Of a DNA stretch of 64,000 nt, positions 19,694 through 27,230 are shown one piece after another. Positions within the stretch are counted from its first letter, which is position 1. Each line of letters starts with the position of its first letter. Source of the DNA: Verrucomicrobiia bacterium DG1235. GTDB taxonomy: Bacteria > Verrucomicrobiota > Verrucomicrobiia > Opitutales > Opitutaceae. The DNA is taken from positions 3,023,973-3,087,972 of the forward strand of contig DS990592.1 in the NCBI GenBank assembly GCA_000155695.1, in the 5' to 3' direction. The position numbers and the translations under genes were made by a program. Under the pieces are notes generated by a model. The model saw nothing but the letters and a program-made list of their open reading frames with translations, had not been told where the DNA came from and made no database searches.

Positions 19694-20503
19694 ATCCTTC
19701 TTTTCGTTTTCCTTGGCATCCCCGCCCTGCTCTTCGGCGGCCAATACCTCTTCGCCCGACGCCTCCGAGCCAAGAAACGCCAAATCGTCACCGCAGACTT
19801 TCCCCAAGCCTGGAACGAAATCCTCCTCGCAAACGTACCCCTCGTATCCAAACTTCCCGCACGCTTTCGCGAACGCCTCGAAAACAACATCAAACTCTTC
19901 CTCGCAGAAGTCGGTTTCGAAGGACAAGGCGGCGTAGAAATTACCGACGAGATCCGCGTCACGGTCGCCGCCCAAGCCTGCCTCCTCACCGTCGGTCGAG
20001 AAAACAAACGCTACCCCCGCCTCAACACCGTCATCATCTACCCCTCCGCCTTCACCGATTCCCAAAACTCGCCCCGCCACGATCCCGACAACCCAACCTA
20101 CCGCCTCGGCGAATCCTGGACCACCGGCACCGTCATCCTCGCATGGGACTCCACCCAACGCGGAGCCGTCAACATCCACGACGGCCACAACGTCACCCTG
20201 CACGAATTCGCCCACCAGCTCGATCAGGAAGACGGAGTCGGAGACGGCGTACCCATTTTTACATCACAATCCGTCTTCACCGCTTGGGCTGAAGTCTTCA
20301 CCAAAGAGTATGACATCCAAGTTAAGAAAGCCCTCAAAGGCCACCGCTCCGTAATCGACCACTACGGAGCCACCAACTACGCCGAATTCTTCGCCGTCGC
20401 CACCGAGGCCTTTTTCGAGAAACCAAAACAGCTCAAACGCAAACGACCCGAAGTCTACAAGATCCTGAAAAACTACTACCGCCTCGACCCCATCACCTGG
20501 TAA
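19694..20503 (+). CDS. mtfA: MtfA-family zinc metallopeptidase (no canonical start codon)
   Basis: I translated this frame by hand. It gives a hydrophobic N-terminus (ILLFVFLGIPALLFGG), then a domain matching the glucose-regulatory peptidase MtfA: VIIYPSAF, a zinc site LHEFAHQLDQEDG (HExxH near residue 170), YAEFFAVATEAFFEKP and a C-terminus YYRLDPITW. In E. coli MtfA (265 residues) binds the repressor Mlc/DgsA. The open frame begins after TAA at 19664 and contains no ATG, GTG or TTG before the conserved domain. By analogy with neighbouring genes, where a heptamer array abuts the start codon, I place the start at ATC 19694; ATT 19679 is the alternative. The start is uncertain; the product is not. 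Confidence 0.78.
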   Translation: MLLFVFLGIPALLFGGQYLFARRLRAKKRQIVTADFPQAWNEILLANVPLVSKLPARFRERLENNIKLFLAEVGFEGQGGVEITDEIRVTVAAQACLLTVGRENKRYPRLNTVIIYPSAFTDSQNSPRHDPDNPTYRLGESWTTGTVILAWDSTQRGAVNIHDGHNVTLHEFAHQLDQEDGVGDGVPIFTSQSVFTAWAEVFTKEYDIQVKKALKGHRSVIDHYGATNYAEFFAVATEAFFEKPKQLKRKRPEVYKILKNYYRLDPITW

Positions 20504-20519
20504 CTCCTAGCCTTCCACT

Positions 20520-20533
20520 CTCACTACTCACCA
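20520..20533 (+). repeat. Two heptanucleotide units before the sensor kinase gene
   Basis: CTCACTA and CTCACCA, then CTTTTC, then ATG at 20540. There is no purine-rich ribosome-binding site. Confidence 0.7.
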
Positions 20534-20539
20534 CTTTTC

Positions 20540-22255
20540 ATGCATCGCCTCACCGACAATCCCGAAACCCTCCTCGCTCTCTACCGCATCAGCCAGGCAG
20601 CCAGCGTTTCGCAGACGCCCCACGATGCCTACATGATCATCACCGAGCAGCTGCAGCGTCTCTTCGCCCCCAAAGCCGCCGCCATCAGCCTCATCAATCC
20701 GAACACCAGTCTACTGGAAATTGAATACGCCCTCGGCTACCCCTCGAAAACCAGCGAGCTCGGCATCCACCCTGGAAAAGGCCTCTCCGGCCGCGCAGCC
20801 TTCAACGGAGAACCGATTCTCTGCAACGACGTCGAAAACGACACCCGTTACGTTAAGCTCATCGAAGGCGTCCGATCAAAAATCGTCGCCCCCATGATCT
20901 CCAGCGGACACATCATCGGAGTCATTAGCGTCGACCGCGACACCCCAAACGCGTTTACCCAACGAGACCTAAACCAGCTCGTCTACATCGCCGACGAATC
21001 CTCCCAAGTCCTCCAATCCGTCTGGTACAGACGCCAACTCTCGAATCAGTCCGAACAACTAAACGCCCTTATCGAAGTTGGGCAAAATATTGTATCCAAC
21101 TTCGAAACACACTCGCTCTGGGAAACAGTCACCGAGGCTGCAATGGAGCTCACTCGAGCTCGACTCTGCACGCTGCAGCTTTTCGACTCGAAAACAAACA
21201 AAGTCAAACTCCTCACCGCTCGACCTCTAAACGACGAGTACACCAGAAACGTGGGCGAAATCGACCTTTCCGAAAGCCTTGCCGGATCCGCCATCCGTAC
21301 CAAGCGACAAATCGAGTTCAACAACATCACCACCCCTGATTACCTCGACCTCAAAGACGTTCCCAGAGATTCAGAAGTTACCTCCTGCCTTTCCACCCCC
21401 ATGATCTACGAAGGGAGCGTCACGGGAATCCTGAATGTATTCACAAAAGTGAGACACCGCTTTCCAAATAGCGAACGTCGCCTCCTCCAAGCCTTCGCTG
21501 ACCTGGCCGCCGTAGCAGCCCAAAACGCCGAGCTCTACAACCGCGTATTCAACTCCGAAGAACGCCTCCGCAAGTCGGAGCGCCTCACCACCCTCGGTCT
21601 CCTCTCCGCAGAAATCGCCCACGAGATTCGCAACCCCCTCACAGTGATCAAGCTTCTCTTCAGCTCGCTCAACCTCCAATACGAAGAAAGTGACCCGCGC
21701 AACAAGGACAAGCAAGTCATCAAGGAGAAGTTCAACCAGCTCGAAGAGATCGTCAGCAAAGTCCTCTCCTTCAGCAAAGCCCCCGAAGGCATCTTCACTC
21801 TTTGGGAAATCGACGAACTTGTCGCCGACACCTGCCTGCTCGTACGCCACAAGATGAGACAGCTCAAAATAGAGCTCGAACACCAGCCAGCCCTGCAAAA
21901 GCTCCGCGTCAACGGAAACAAAGGCCAGCTCCAACAAGTCCTGCTCAACCTCATCATCAACGCCTCAGACGCCATGCCGAATGGAGGTCGTCTCACAATT
22001 TCAACTACACACGAATCAAACGAAAAAGGCAAATTCGCCATCCTCTATATTGAAGACACAGGCTCCGGCATTCCCGAAAACCTCGTCGAACGCGTCTTCG
22101 ACTCATTCCTCACCGACAAGCCGGAAGGCACCGGCCTCGGACTCTCAATCGTCAAGCGAATCCTCCGCACCCACCACGGCGACATTTCAGTCTCAAAGAC
22201 AGGCCAAACCGGCACCACCATGCGCATCGAGCTTCCCGCTCACAAACAGATCTAA
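20540..22255 (+). CDS. GAF-GAF sensor histidine kinase
   Basis: A 571-residue soluble kinase without membrane segments. Two GAF domains (about 15-165 and 180-330) precede a HisKA domain with the phospho-accepting His361 in AEIAHEIRNPLTVIK. The HATPase domain has NLIINASDAMPNGG (N box), DTGSGIP (G1) and GTGLGLSIV (G2). It probably senses a small ligand or redox state in the cytosol. No response regulator is adjacent, so its partner lies elsewhere. The start is ATG 20540, preceded by a heptamer array instead of a Shine-Dalgarno sequence. It converges on the sulfur operon. Confidence 0.92.
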   Translation: MHRLTDNPETLLALYRISQAASVSQTPHDAYMIITEQLQRLFAPKAAAISLINPNTSLLEIEYALGYPSKTSELGIHPGKGLSGRAAFNGEPILCNDVENDTRYVKLIEGVRSKIVAPMISSGHIIGVISVDRDTPNAFTQRDLNQLVYIADESSQVLQSVWYRRQLSNQSEQLNALIEVGQNIVSNFETHSLWETVTEAAMELTRARLCTLQLFDSKTNKVKLLTARPLNDEYTRNVGEIDLSESLAGSAIRTKRQIEFNNITTPDYLDLKDVPRDSEVTSCLSTPMIYEGSVTGILNVFTKVRHRFPNSERRLLQAFADLAAVAAQNAELYNRVFNSEERLRKSERLTTLGLLSAEIAHEIRNPLTVIKLLFSSLNLQYEESDPRNKDKQVIKEKFNQLEEIVSKVLSFSKAPEGIFTLWEIDELVADTCLLVRHKMRQLKIELEHQPALQKLRVNGNKGQLQQVLLNLIINASDAMPNGGRLTISTTHESNEKGKFAILYIEDTGSGIPENLVERVFDSFLTDKPEGTGLGLSIVKRILRTHHGDISVSKTGQTGTTMRIELPAHKQI

Positions 22256-22256
22256 A

Positions 22257-22293
22257 AAAGGCCCTCCCTCGCCATAGCAAGGAAAAGCCCTTT
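22257..22293 (-). terminator. Probable terminator of the sulfur operon
   Basis: An imperfect inverted repeat (AAAGGC and GCCCTTT arms, with AGGGAGGG and CCTTGC segments pairing inside). On the - strand it is followed by TTTTTTAG. It lies 27 bases past the DsrE-like stop codon. Confidence 0.5.
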
Positions 22294-22319
22294 CAAACAG
22301 AACCTGGTATGAAAAAAAA

Positions 22320-22832
22320 TCAGGTGAAAATAATCTGCGCGCCAGCGCTCTTCTCGTAAAAATCACCGATCGTGATTATGTCCTTAACCTGAGGACAAAG
22401 GTCTTCCTTCTTCAAATGGAACATCTCAAAAGCCGCCTTACAGGCATAGACTTCTCCGCCTGAGTCTTCGATCATTTCGAGAAATTCGCTCACAGGAGGA
22501 ATATCGAGTTTATCCATTTCCTTCATCATCATCTTGGACGCAAAGGCGGACATACCAGGGATAGCCCCGAGAAGCGTCGGCATTCCCATCGCTGGGTTCC
22601 CCACAGTCGCCACCTTGAGCTTATCCATCTTGTCCTTCAAAACCGCATTCATACCAAAGAAGGTAAAGAACACCGTGGCTTCGATTCCTTCCATTCGAGC
22701 TCCATTGGCCATGATCAAGCCTGGATAAACGCCATCCAAAGTACCACGTGATATGATTATGGATACGCGCTTGACCGGCTCCGGAGCCTTTTCTTTTTCA
22801 ACAACGGGTTGATCTAGAATCTCTGTACTCAT
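22320..22832 (-). CDS. DsrE/DsrF-like (COG2210-type) sulfur-relay family protein
   Basis: A 170-residue protein starting at ATG 22832, chosen because CGAAAGGAG lies just upstream; the frame is open a further 36 bases. It matches the DsrE/F/H-like family often annotated as a peroxiredoxin-family protein: IIISRGTLDGVYPGLIMANG, then VFFTFFGMNAV and a conserved Cys in EVYACKAAFEMF. Such proteins bind or pass on sulfane sulfur, or associate with membrane flavoproteins. It is the last gene of the FadL-SQR-TusE-DsrE operon. A role in handling sulfur released by the SQR-like enzyme is inferred from context. Confidence 0.82.
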   Translation of the reverse strand: MSTEILDQPVVEKEKAPEPVKRVSIIISRGTLDGVYPGLIMANGARMEGIEATVFFTFFGMNAVLKDKMDKLKVATVGNPAMGMPTLLGAIPGMSAFASKMMMKEMDKLDIPPVSEFLEMIEDSGGEVYACKAAFEMFHLKKEDLCPQVKDIITIGDFYEKSAGAQIIFT

Positions 22833-22858
22833 TTTTATAGTCTCCTTTCGCTTCAACC

Positions 22859-23176
22859 TCAGATACAACCATGCGGTTTTGGTATTCCCGCTATTCTCGC
22901 AGCCTTCTTGGCTGGAGCCCCTGGGAAGAGAGCATACAGCTCCTTCGTCGGCACCCCGCTCTCCTTCGTCAAGCGACGCATCGTTGGACCCGTGCCCTTT
23001 TCCTCATACGTCTTCCGCAAGAAATCAAGCACTACAAAATGCCGGTCATTTAGAGCCTGAAGCCCCTCTTCGCTTGCCAAGGCGGTCGCGATACTTGCGT
23101 CCCAATCCTTGTAGTTAACCATAAAGTTCTCGTCGTCGAATTCGAGTACCTTGCCTGCTATTTCTCTTTCTTTCAT
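22859..23176 (-). CDS. TusE/DsrC/DsvC-family sulfur carrier protein
   Basis: 105 residues, the usual size. It has the family core (FDDENFMVNYKDWD, DFLRKTYEEKGTGPTMRRL) and the flexible C-terminal arm ending PKPHGCI. The penultimate Cys that carries persulfide is present. The second arm Cys, ten residues earlier in true DsrC, is absent, so it is TusE-like or a DsrC paralogue and not the trisulfide-forming type. It lies between SQR-like and DsrE-like genes with short gaps (46 and 26 bases). It probably accepts sulfur from the operon's oxidoreductase and delivers it to tRNA thiolation or another acceptor (inference). Confidence 0.92.
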   Translation of the reverse strand: MKEREIAGKVLEFDDENFMVNYKDWDASIATALASEEGLQALNDRHFVVLDFLRKTYEEKGTGPTMRRLTKESGVPTKELYALFPGAPAKKAARIAGIPKPHGCI

Positions 23177-23222
23177 CTTTATATACTTTCTTTTTGTAAT
23201 TGGGTTTTAAATACAGATTTCA

Positions 23223-24491
23223 CTATCCCGCTGTTGCCAGAGACGTGGGGTTTCTAAGCAGATTCGTCTGCTTGCCTCGAAGCGACATCGCAGGGCCAAT
23301 CCCCAAGGGAAGACCCGGCAGCAACGCATGCCAGTAAACATGGCGAAACATCAGCTTGCCCCAGTGGTTGAGGCGCGACTCCTTCAGAAGCTTCATCGGG
23401 CCGAAACTTGGTATCGGAAAATTACCCGGTAACGGTTCAGTCTCGTAGTTGAAATCAATCAACATCCCCTTGCCATACCCAGTCTCGATAAAGCAATTCG
23501 AATGACCGTCAAACTTGGCCTCAAGCTCCTGGCCAGTCGCTGCCGCCAGTAGGTTCTCCTCGAGAATTTCCGCCTCGAAGTGAGCCACAGATCCCGCCTT
23601 GGAAGCGGGCAGATCCGTCGCGTCACCAATCACGAAAATGTCTTCGTGCTCCAGAGACTGAAGCGTTTGCTTGTTCGTCGGCACGAAGTTCAACTCGTCG
23701 CCCAAGCCCGAACGCTCGATCGCGTCTGAGCCCATATTGGTAGGCACCGAAACGAGCAAGTCGTAGTCCACCGAGCGCTCATCCCAGGAAACGATCCGCT
23801 TCTTGTCATTATCGACCGATCCGATCGCAAAGTCCGTCTCAACATGGATGCGGCGATCATCCAACATGTGCTGTAGTCGTTCCGTGGCGACAGGCTTCGT
23901 AAACGCTCCGGAAAGCGGCGTCACATAGGAGAGCTCCGTCTTATCCCGCAATCCGTTTTTAGTCAGCCACCAATCGGCGAGAAACGCGAACTCGAGCGGA
24001 GCAACCGGACACTTGATCGGCATCTCTGCCACATTGATAACCATACGACCGCCCTTCCAGTCCTTGAGGCGACGAGCAAGTTTACTCGATCCCTCAAAAG
24101 TGTAGAACTCGTGCGCGTCACGTCCCCAGTCATCCCCTTCCATACCCTCGGTTTCCTCAGGTCGCGGAGTCGTGCCGGTAGCGATTACGAGCAAGTCATA
24201 GTCAAGCTTCGCTCCATCCTCGAGAAGGACCTTTTTCGAATCGGGATCGATACGATCAATCGCGCCCATCCTCAAGTTCACCTTATTTGATATAAAGCGC
24301 TTCTTCGGCTTCACTACATCCTTCTCTGAATACACGCCAAAGGGCATGAAGAGAAAACCTGGCTGATAGTAGTGAACCGGGTCCTGATCCACAATCTCGA
24401 TACGCCACTCCTTCGCGGAAAGCTTACGAGCCATCTTGTTTGCGATAATCGTGCCAGCTGTTCCGGCACCTAGTACTAAAAGCGTTTTCAT
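23223..24491 (-). CDS. Sulfide:quinone oxidoreductase-like FAD flavoprotein
   Basis: A 422-residue flavoprotein starting LVLGAGTAGTIIAN (FAD-binding GxGxxG). It has YDLLVIATGTTPRPEE and IFVIGDATDLPASKAGSVAHF, as in SQR and type II NADH dehydrogenase relatives. Two Cys residues lie where SQR redox cysteines are expected (MPIKCPVAPLEF and SNCFIETGYG). The C-terminus holds amphipathic or hydrophobic segments (YWHALLPGLPLG) suited to membrane attachment. It probably oxidises sulfide or a related sulfur compound into the quinone pool. RBS AAGGA precedes ATG 24491. Second gene of the operon. The exact SQR type cannot be settled by eye. Confidence 0.85.
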   Translation of the reverse strand: MKTLLVLGAGTAGTIIANKMARKLSAKEWRIEIVDQDPVHYYQPGFLFMPFGVYSEKDVVKPKKRFISNKVNLRMGAIDRIDPDSKKVLLEDGAKLDYDLLVIATGTTPRPEETEGMEGDDWGRDAHEFYTFEGSSKLARRLKDWKGGRMVINVAEMPIKCPVAPLEFAFLADWWLTKNGLRDKTELSYVTPLSGAFTKPVATERLQHMLDDRRIHVETDFAIGSVDNDKKRIVSWDERSVDYDLLVSVPTNMGSDAIERSGLGDELNFVPTNKQTLQSLEHEDIFVIGDATDLPASKAGSVAHFEAEILEENLLAAATGQELEAKFDGHSNCFIETGYGKGMLIDFNYETEPLPGNFPIPSFGPMKLLKESRLNHWGKLMFRHVYWHALLPGLPLGIGPAMSLRGKQTNLLRNPTSLATAG

Positions 24492-24524
24492 TCTAATTTG
24501 ATCCTTTCTTGATGTTACTGTTCT

Positions 24525-25904
24525 CTACTCGCCCCAGAATTTTGAATACACGATTTGGAAATTGAGCTGCTTATGTTCTGAAATCACTCCAAACGCCTCG
24601 TTCGCTACTCGATTGTTCAATCCAACCGTTCCAGACCAGCTGAAGATGCTCTTACGCCCGACCTTGTGCTCACCGCCAAAGGTGAAGTGATCCTCCACCG
24701 TAGCCGGGAAAAGCGGATTAAGGTAGTGAGTCGGAATCGGGCTGCTCGCATGGTTGAAGCCGATCCGATACGCCCCGCGCTCTGCAGGAGCAAATTCGAG
24801 CCCGATAGAATAAACAGTCTGATCACTCCAATCCTGATACAGCTCAGCGTTCAGATTCATACCAGCCATCGGACCGTTCGTCGCCGAGTCATTTGCTACG
24901 AAACTCAAGCGAAGCGAATCCATCACATCAGACCACTCGACTTGCTTCACGTCTGCCACGACCTTCCAACGATTCGCAGGACGATACATCATGCCCACCG
25001 CGTAAGTGGCAGGCCATTGAAAGTCATTTATGGATACATCGCCATCGAGCCCCATTTCCATATAGCCCATCGGACTCGTAGCTCCCACAGTCACCCTGCC
25101 GGCACCGGTGGTTAGATCGCTCAAGCTCGTTGCAGAATGATAAACCGCGCCGAAACGAAACTCCGGATTAACCTCGTAAGTCACGCCTACGTTCGCCGCA
25201 AAACCATCTCCCTTCGCTTCGCCAAAGAACGTGTTGTTATTGGCGAAATCAAAGTACGCGAACTCTGGCATCGCTCCATCCAAAGCCTGCAGTAGAGATC
25301 CATCCGCCTTGCCAGACATCTGACTCATCGGATTAGCGAGATCCATCAGCTGCTGCCCAGACATCGCCATGCAAAGATCCATACCCGCCCAAACATAATC
25401 GACCGAACCGCCAATCCCTAACTTCTCGTTAACCTGATAAGCATACGGGACCATGAAGCGACCCACCGAAACCTCAGTCATGTTCGTCAGGTCCCTTCCA
25501 AGTCCCAAGAAGGACGAAGCCGCAAATTCAGTGCCCATACCGCCTTGTCCGTAAACCGCCACTCCCCAGACGTGGTTGCCATTCCTTTTCGAGTAACCGA
25601 ATGCCGGCATATAAAACGCGTCCGAAGAAGAGGTCACCGAACCAAACCCCGGCATTTCCGCCGAAACATCCGGTCCAAGCCGTCCCAAAGCCACGTCAAG
25701 CCTCGCATCCTGCTTCATGAGCAGAAGCGTCGCCGGATTGTTGACAGCAGCTGCCGTTCCTGTGTCGATAGCCGTTCCCGCACCGCCCAAAGCCGTCGAA
25801 CGAGCGCCATACCCCTCCATATTCATACCATTCGTGCCAAATAACGTTCCCGTCATTCCGGCAGTTCCTAAGAGTAGAGCAATGAGTGTTTGGGGTATTT
25901 TCAT
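24525..25904 (-). CDS. FadL/OmpP1/TodX-family outer-membrane transport protein
   Basis: A 459-residue outer-membrane beta-barrel with a signal peptide. The mature N-terminus has the FadL-type hallmark: GMNMEGYGARSTALGGAGTA followed by NNPATLLLM. Later strands (YRIGFNHASSPIP, FGGEHKVGR) fit the family. FadL homologues let hydrophobic compounds cross the outer membrane. As the first gene of an operon with SQR-like, TusE and DsrE proteins, it may admit a hydrophobic or sulfur-containing substrate (inference). The divergent PocR-AraC gene starts 106 bases away and probably controls it. Confidence 0.88.
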   Translation of the reverse strand: MKIPQTLIALLLGTAGMTGTLFGTNGMNMEGYGARSTALGGAGTAIDTGTAAAVNNPATLLLMKQDARLDVALGRLGPDVSAEMPGFGSVTSSSDAFYMPAFGYSKRNGNHVWGVAVYGQGGMGTEFAASSFLGLGRDLTNMTEVSVGRFMVPYAYQVNEKLGIGGSVDYVWAGMDLCMAMSGQQLMDLANPMSQMSGKADGSLLQALDGAMPEFAYFDFANNNTFFGEAKGDGFAANVGVTYEVNPEFRFGAVYHSATSLSDLTTGAGRVTVGATSPMGYMEMGLDGDVSINDFQWPATYAVGMMYRPANRWKVVADVKQVEWSDVMDSLRLSFVANDSATNGPMAGMNLNAELYQDWSDQTVYSIGLEFAPAERGAYRIGFNHASSPIPTHYLNPLFPATVEDHFTFGGEHKVGRKSIFSWSGTVGLNNRVANEAFGVISEHKQLNFQIVYSKFWGE

Positions 25905-25950
25905 AACAGTTACTAATATACGGATTTTATATGTTTAGCTCTTCTCATTC

Positions 25951-25985
25951 ATTGCGAAGTCGCGCTCACTAATTGCGGTTCACGC
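25951..25985. promoter_or_regulatory. Direct repeat in the divergent FadL / AraC-type promoter region
   Basis: ATTGCG occurs at 25951 and 25972, a 21-base spacing (two helical turns). The first is followed by CGCGCTCAC and the second by GGTTCACGC. AraC-family regulators commonly bind such direct repeats, and this one sits between the operon and its divergent AraC-type gene. Confidence 0.4.
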
Positions 25986-26010
25986 AGATTTCTCCAAAAT
26001 CGCCCCACAA

Positions 26011-27006
26011 ATGCCCCTTTCCGCAATCAACGCCGCTTTCTACGAGACCGTCATAGCCAAGCTTCAAGCCACCGACGACTATCGAGAATACGAGGCCGCC
26101 TTCCAGGACGCCACCGGCTTGCCCCTCACTCTCGAACCGGCCAGTCGCCTCACCGTTGCCCTCTGCTCCAAGCATCAAGCCCGCACCAGCTTCTGCTCCC
26201 TCATGAACGAAGCCGGCCACAGCTGCCACACCTGCCAGGCCCTCCATAGAGGCATAGAAAAAGAAATGGGCATCGAAGAATCCGACTCCATCGAGCGCGA
26301 AGCCGCCGCTGGCACCACCTTCACCGAAAAATCACCCACCAGCGTAGGAGCCATTACAAGCGCATTTGGCGACGCCCCCCGCACCTTCGAATGCTTCGCC
26401 GGGCTCTGCGAAACCATGGTCCCCGTCAAAGCAGGCAACCAACTGCTCGCCTTCCTAAAAACCGGACAAGTCATGGTCAAGGAGCCCACCCGCGACGCCT
26501 TCCGACACGCCATGTCACAGCTCGACGAGGAAAAGTCCGACTCCGAAGTCACCGCCCTCGAAAAAGCCTACTTCTCCACCCCCATCGTCCCGCCAGCAAA
26601 ATACCGGGCCATGACCACCCTCCTCAAAACCTACGCCAAGCAACTCTCCCTCGCCAGCGAGCGCATCCTTACCGAGCTCGACAACCTAGAGCCCGAATCC
26701 ATCCGCAAGGCCAAAACGTATCTAGCAAACAACTACCAGAAATCCCTCACCCTAAACGAAGTCGCCACCGCTGCCGGCATGAGCCACTTCCACTTCAGCA
26801 AACGCTTCAAGGAGACCGTCGGCATCGGCTTCGCCGAATACCTCTCGCGCCTCCGCATCAGCGAATGCAAAAAAATCCTCTGGAACCCCAACCGATCCAT
26901 TACCGAAGCCGCCTTCGAATGCGGATTCCAATCCATGGCCTCCTTCAACAGAGCCTGGAATAAATTCGAATCCATCTCACCCAAAGAATACCGCAAAACC
27001 CAATAA
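26011..27006 (+). CDS. PocR-domain AraC-family transcriptional regulator
   Basis: 331 residues. The N-terminal half (about 10-190) is a PocR-type sensory domain with its cysteine cluster (VALCSKHQA, TSFCSLMNEAGHSCHTC, FAGLCETMVPVKAG). The C-terminal 100 residues are a double helix-turn-helix AraC domain (LNEVATAAGMSHFHFSKRFK, ITEAAFECGFQSMASFNRAW, SPKEYRK). PocR domains bind small ligands such as hydrocarbon derivatives, and their Cys cluster suggests metal or redox sensing. It is divergent from the FadL-SQR-TusE-DsrE operon, so it is probably that operon's ligand-responsive activator. Confidence 0.9.
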   Translation: MPLSAINAAFYETVIAKLQATDDYREYEAAFQDATGLPLTLEPASRLTVALCSKHQARTSFCSLMNEAGHSCHTCQALHRGIEKEMGIEESDSIEREAAAGTTFTEKSPTSVGAITSAFGDAPRTFECFAGLCETMVPVKAGNQLLAFLKTGQVMVKEPTRDAFRHAMSQLDEEKSDSEVTALEKAYFSTPIVPPAKYRAMTTLLKTYAKQLSLASERILTELDNLEPESIRKAKTYLANNYQKSLTLNEVATAAGMSHFHFSKRFKETVGIGFAEYLSRLRISECKKILWNPNRSITEAAFECGFQSMASFNRAWNKFESISPKEYRKTQ

Positions 27007-27019
27007 TTCCCATTCCCCC

Positions 27020-27228
27020 ATTCATAATTCATAATTACCATCCACCACCCCCTCATAAGTCAGAGTCCCCCAATCCCAACTGTCAGAAAGAGAGAACTCG
27101 CCCCCTCACTCTAGCCATCCCACTATTTCCCCACTCCCCCAATTCCCCAATTCACCCCTCACCCCTCACCCCTCACTATCCCGCCTTTCCCCTTTCACCC
27201 CTCAGCCTTCATACTTCATCCTTCAAAA
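27020..27228 (+). repeat. Heptanucleotide arrays between the regulator and the Nramp-like gene
   Basis: Three arrays in 7-base phase: ATTCATA x2 plus ATTACCA (27020-27040, 14 bases after the regulator stop); TTCACCC, CTCACCC x2, CTCACTA (27151-27178); and TTCACCC, CTCAGCC, TTCATAC, TTCATCC, TTCAAAA (27194-27228). The last ends 2 bases before ATG 27231. The rest of the 224-base gap is C-rich and nearly G-free. Confidence 0.85.
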
Positions 27229-27230
27229 AA

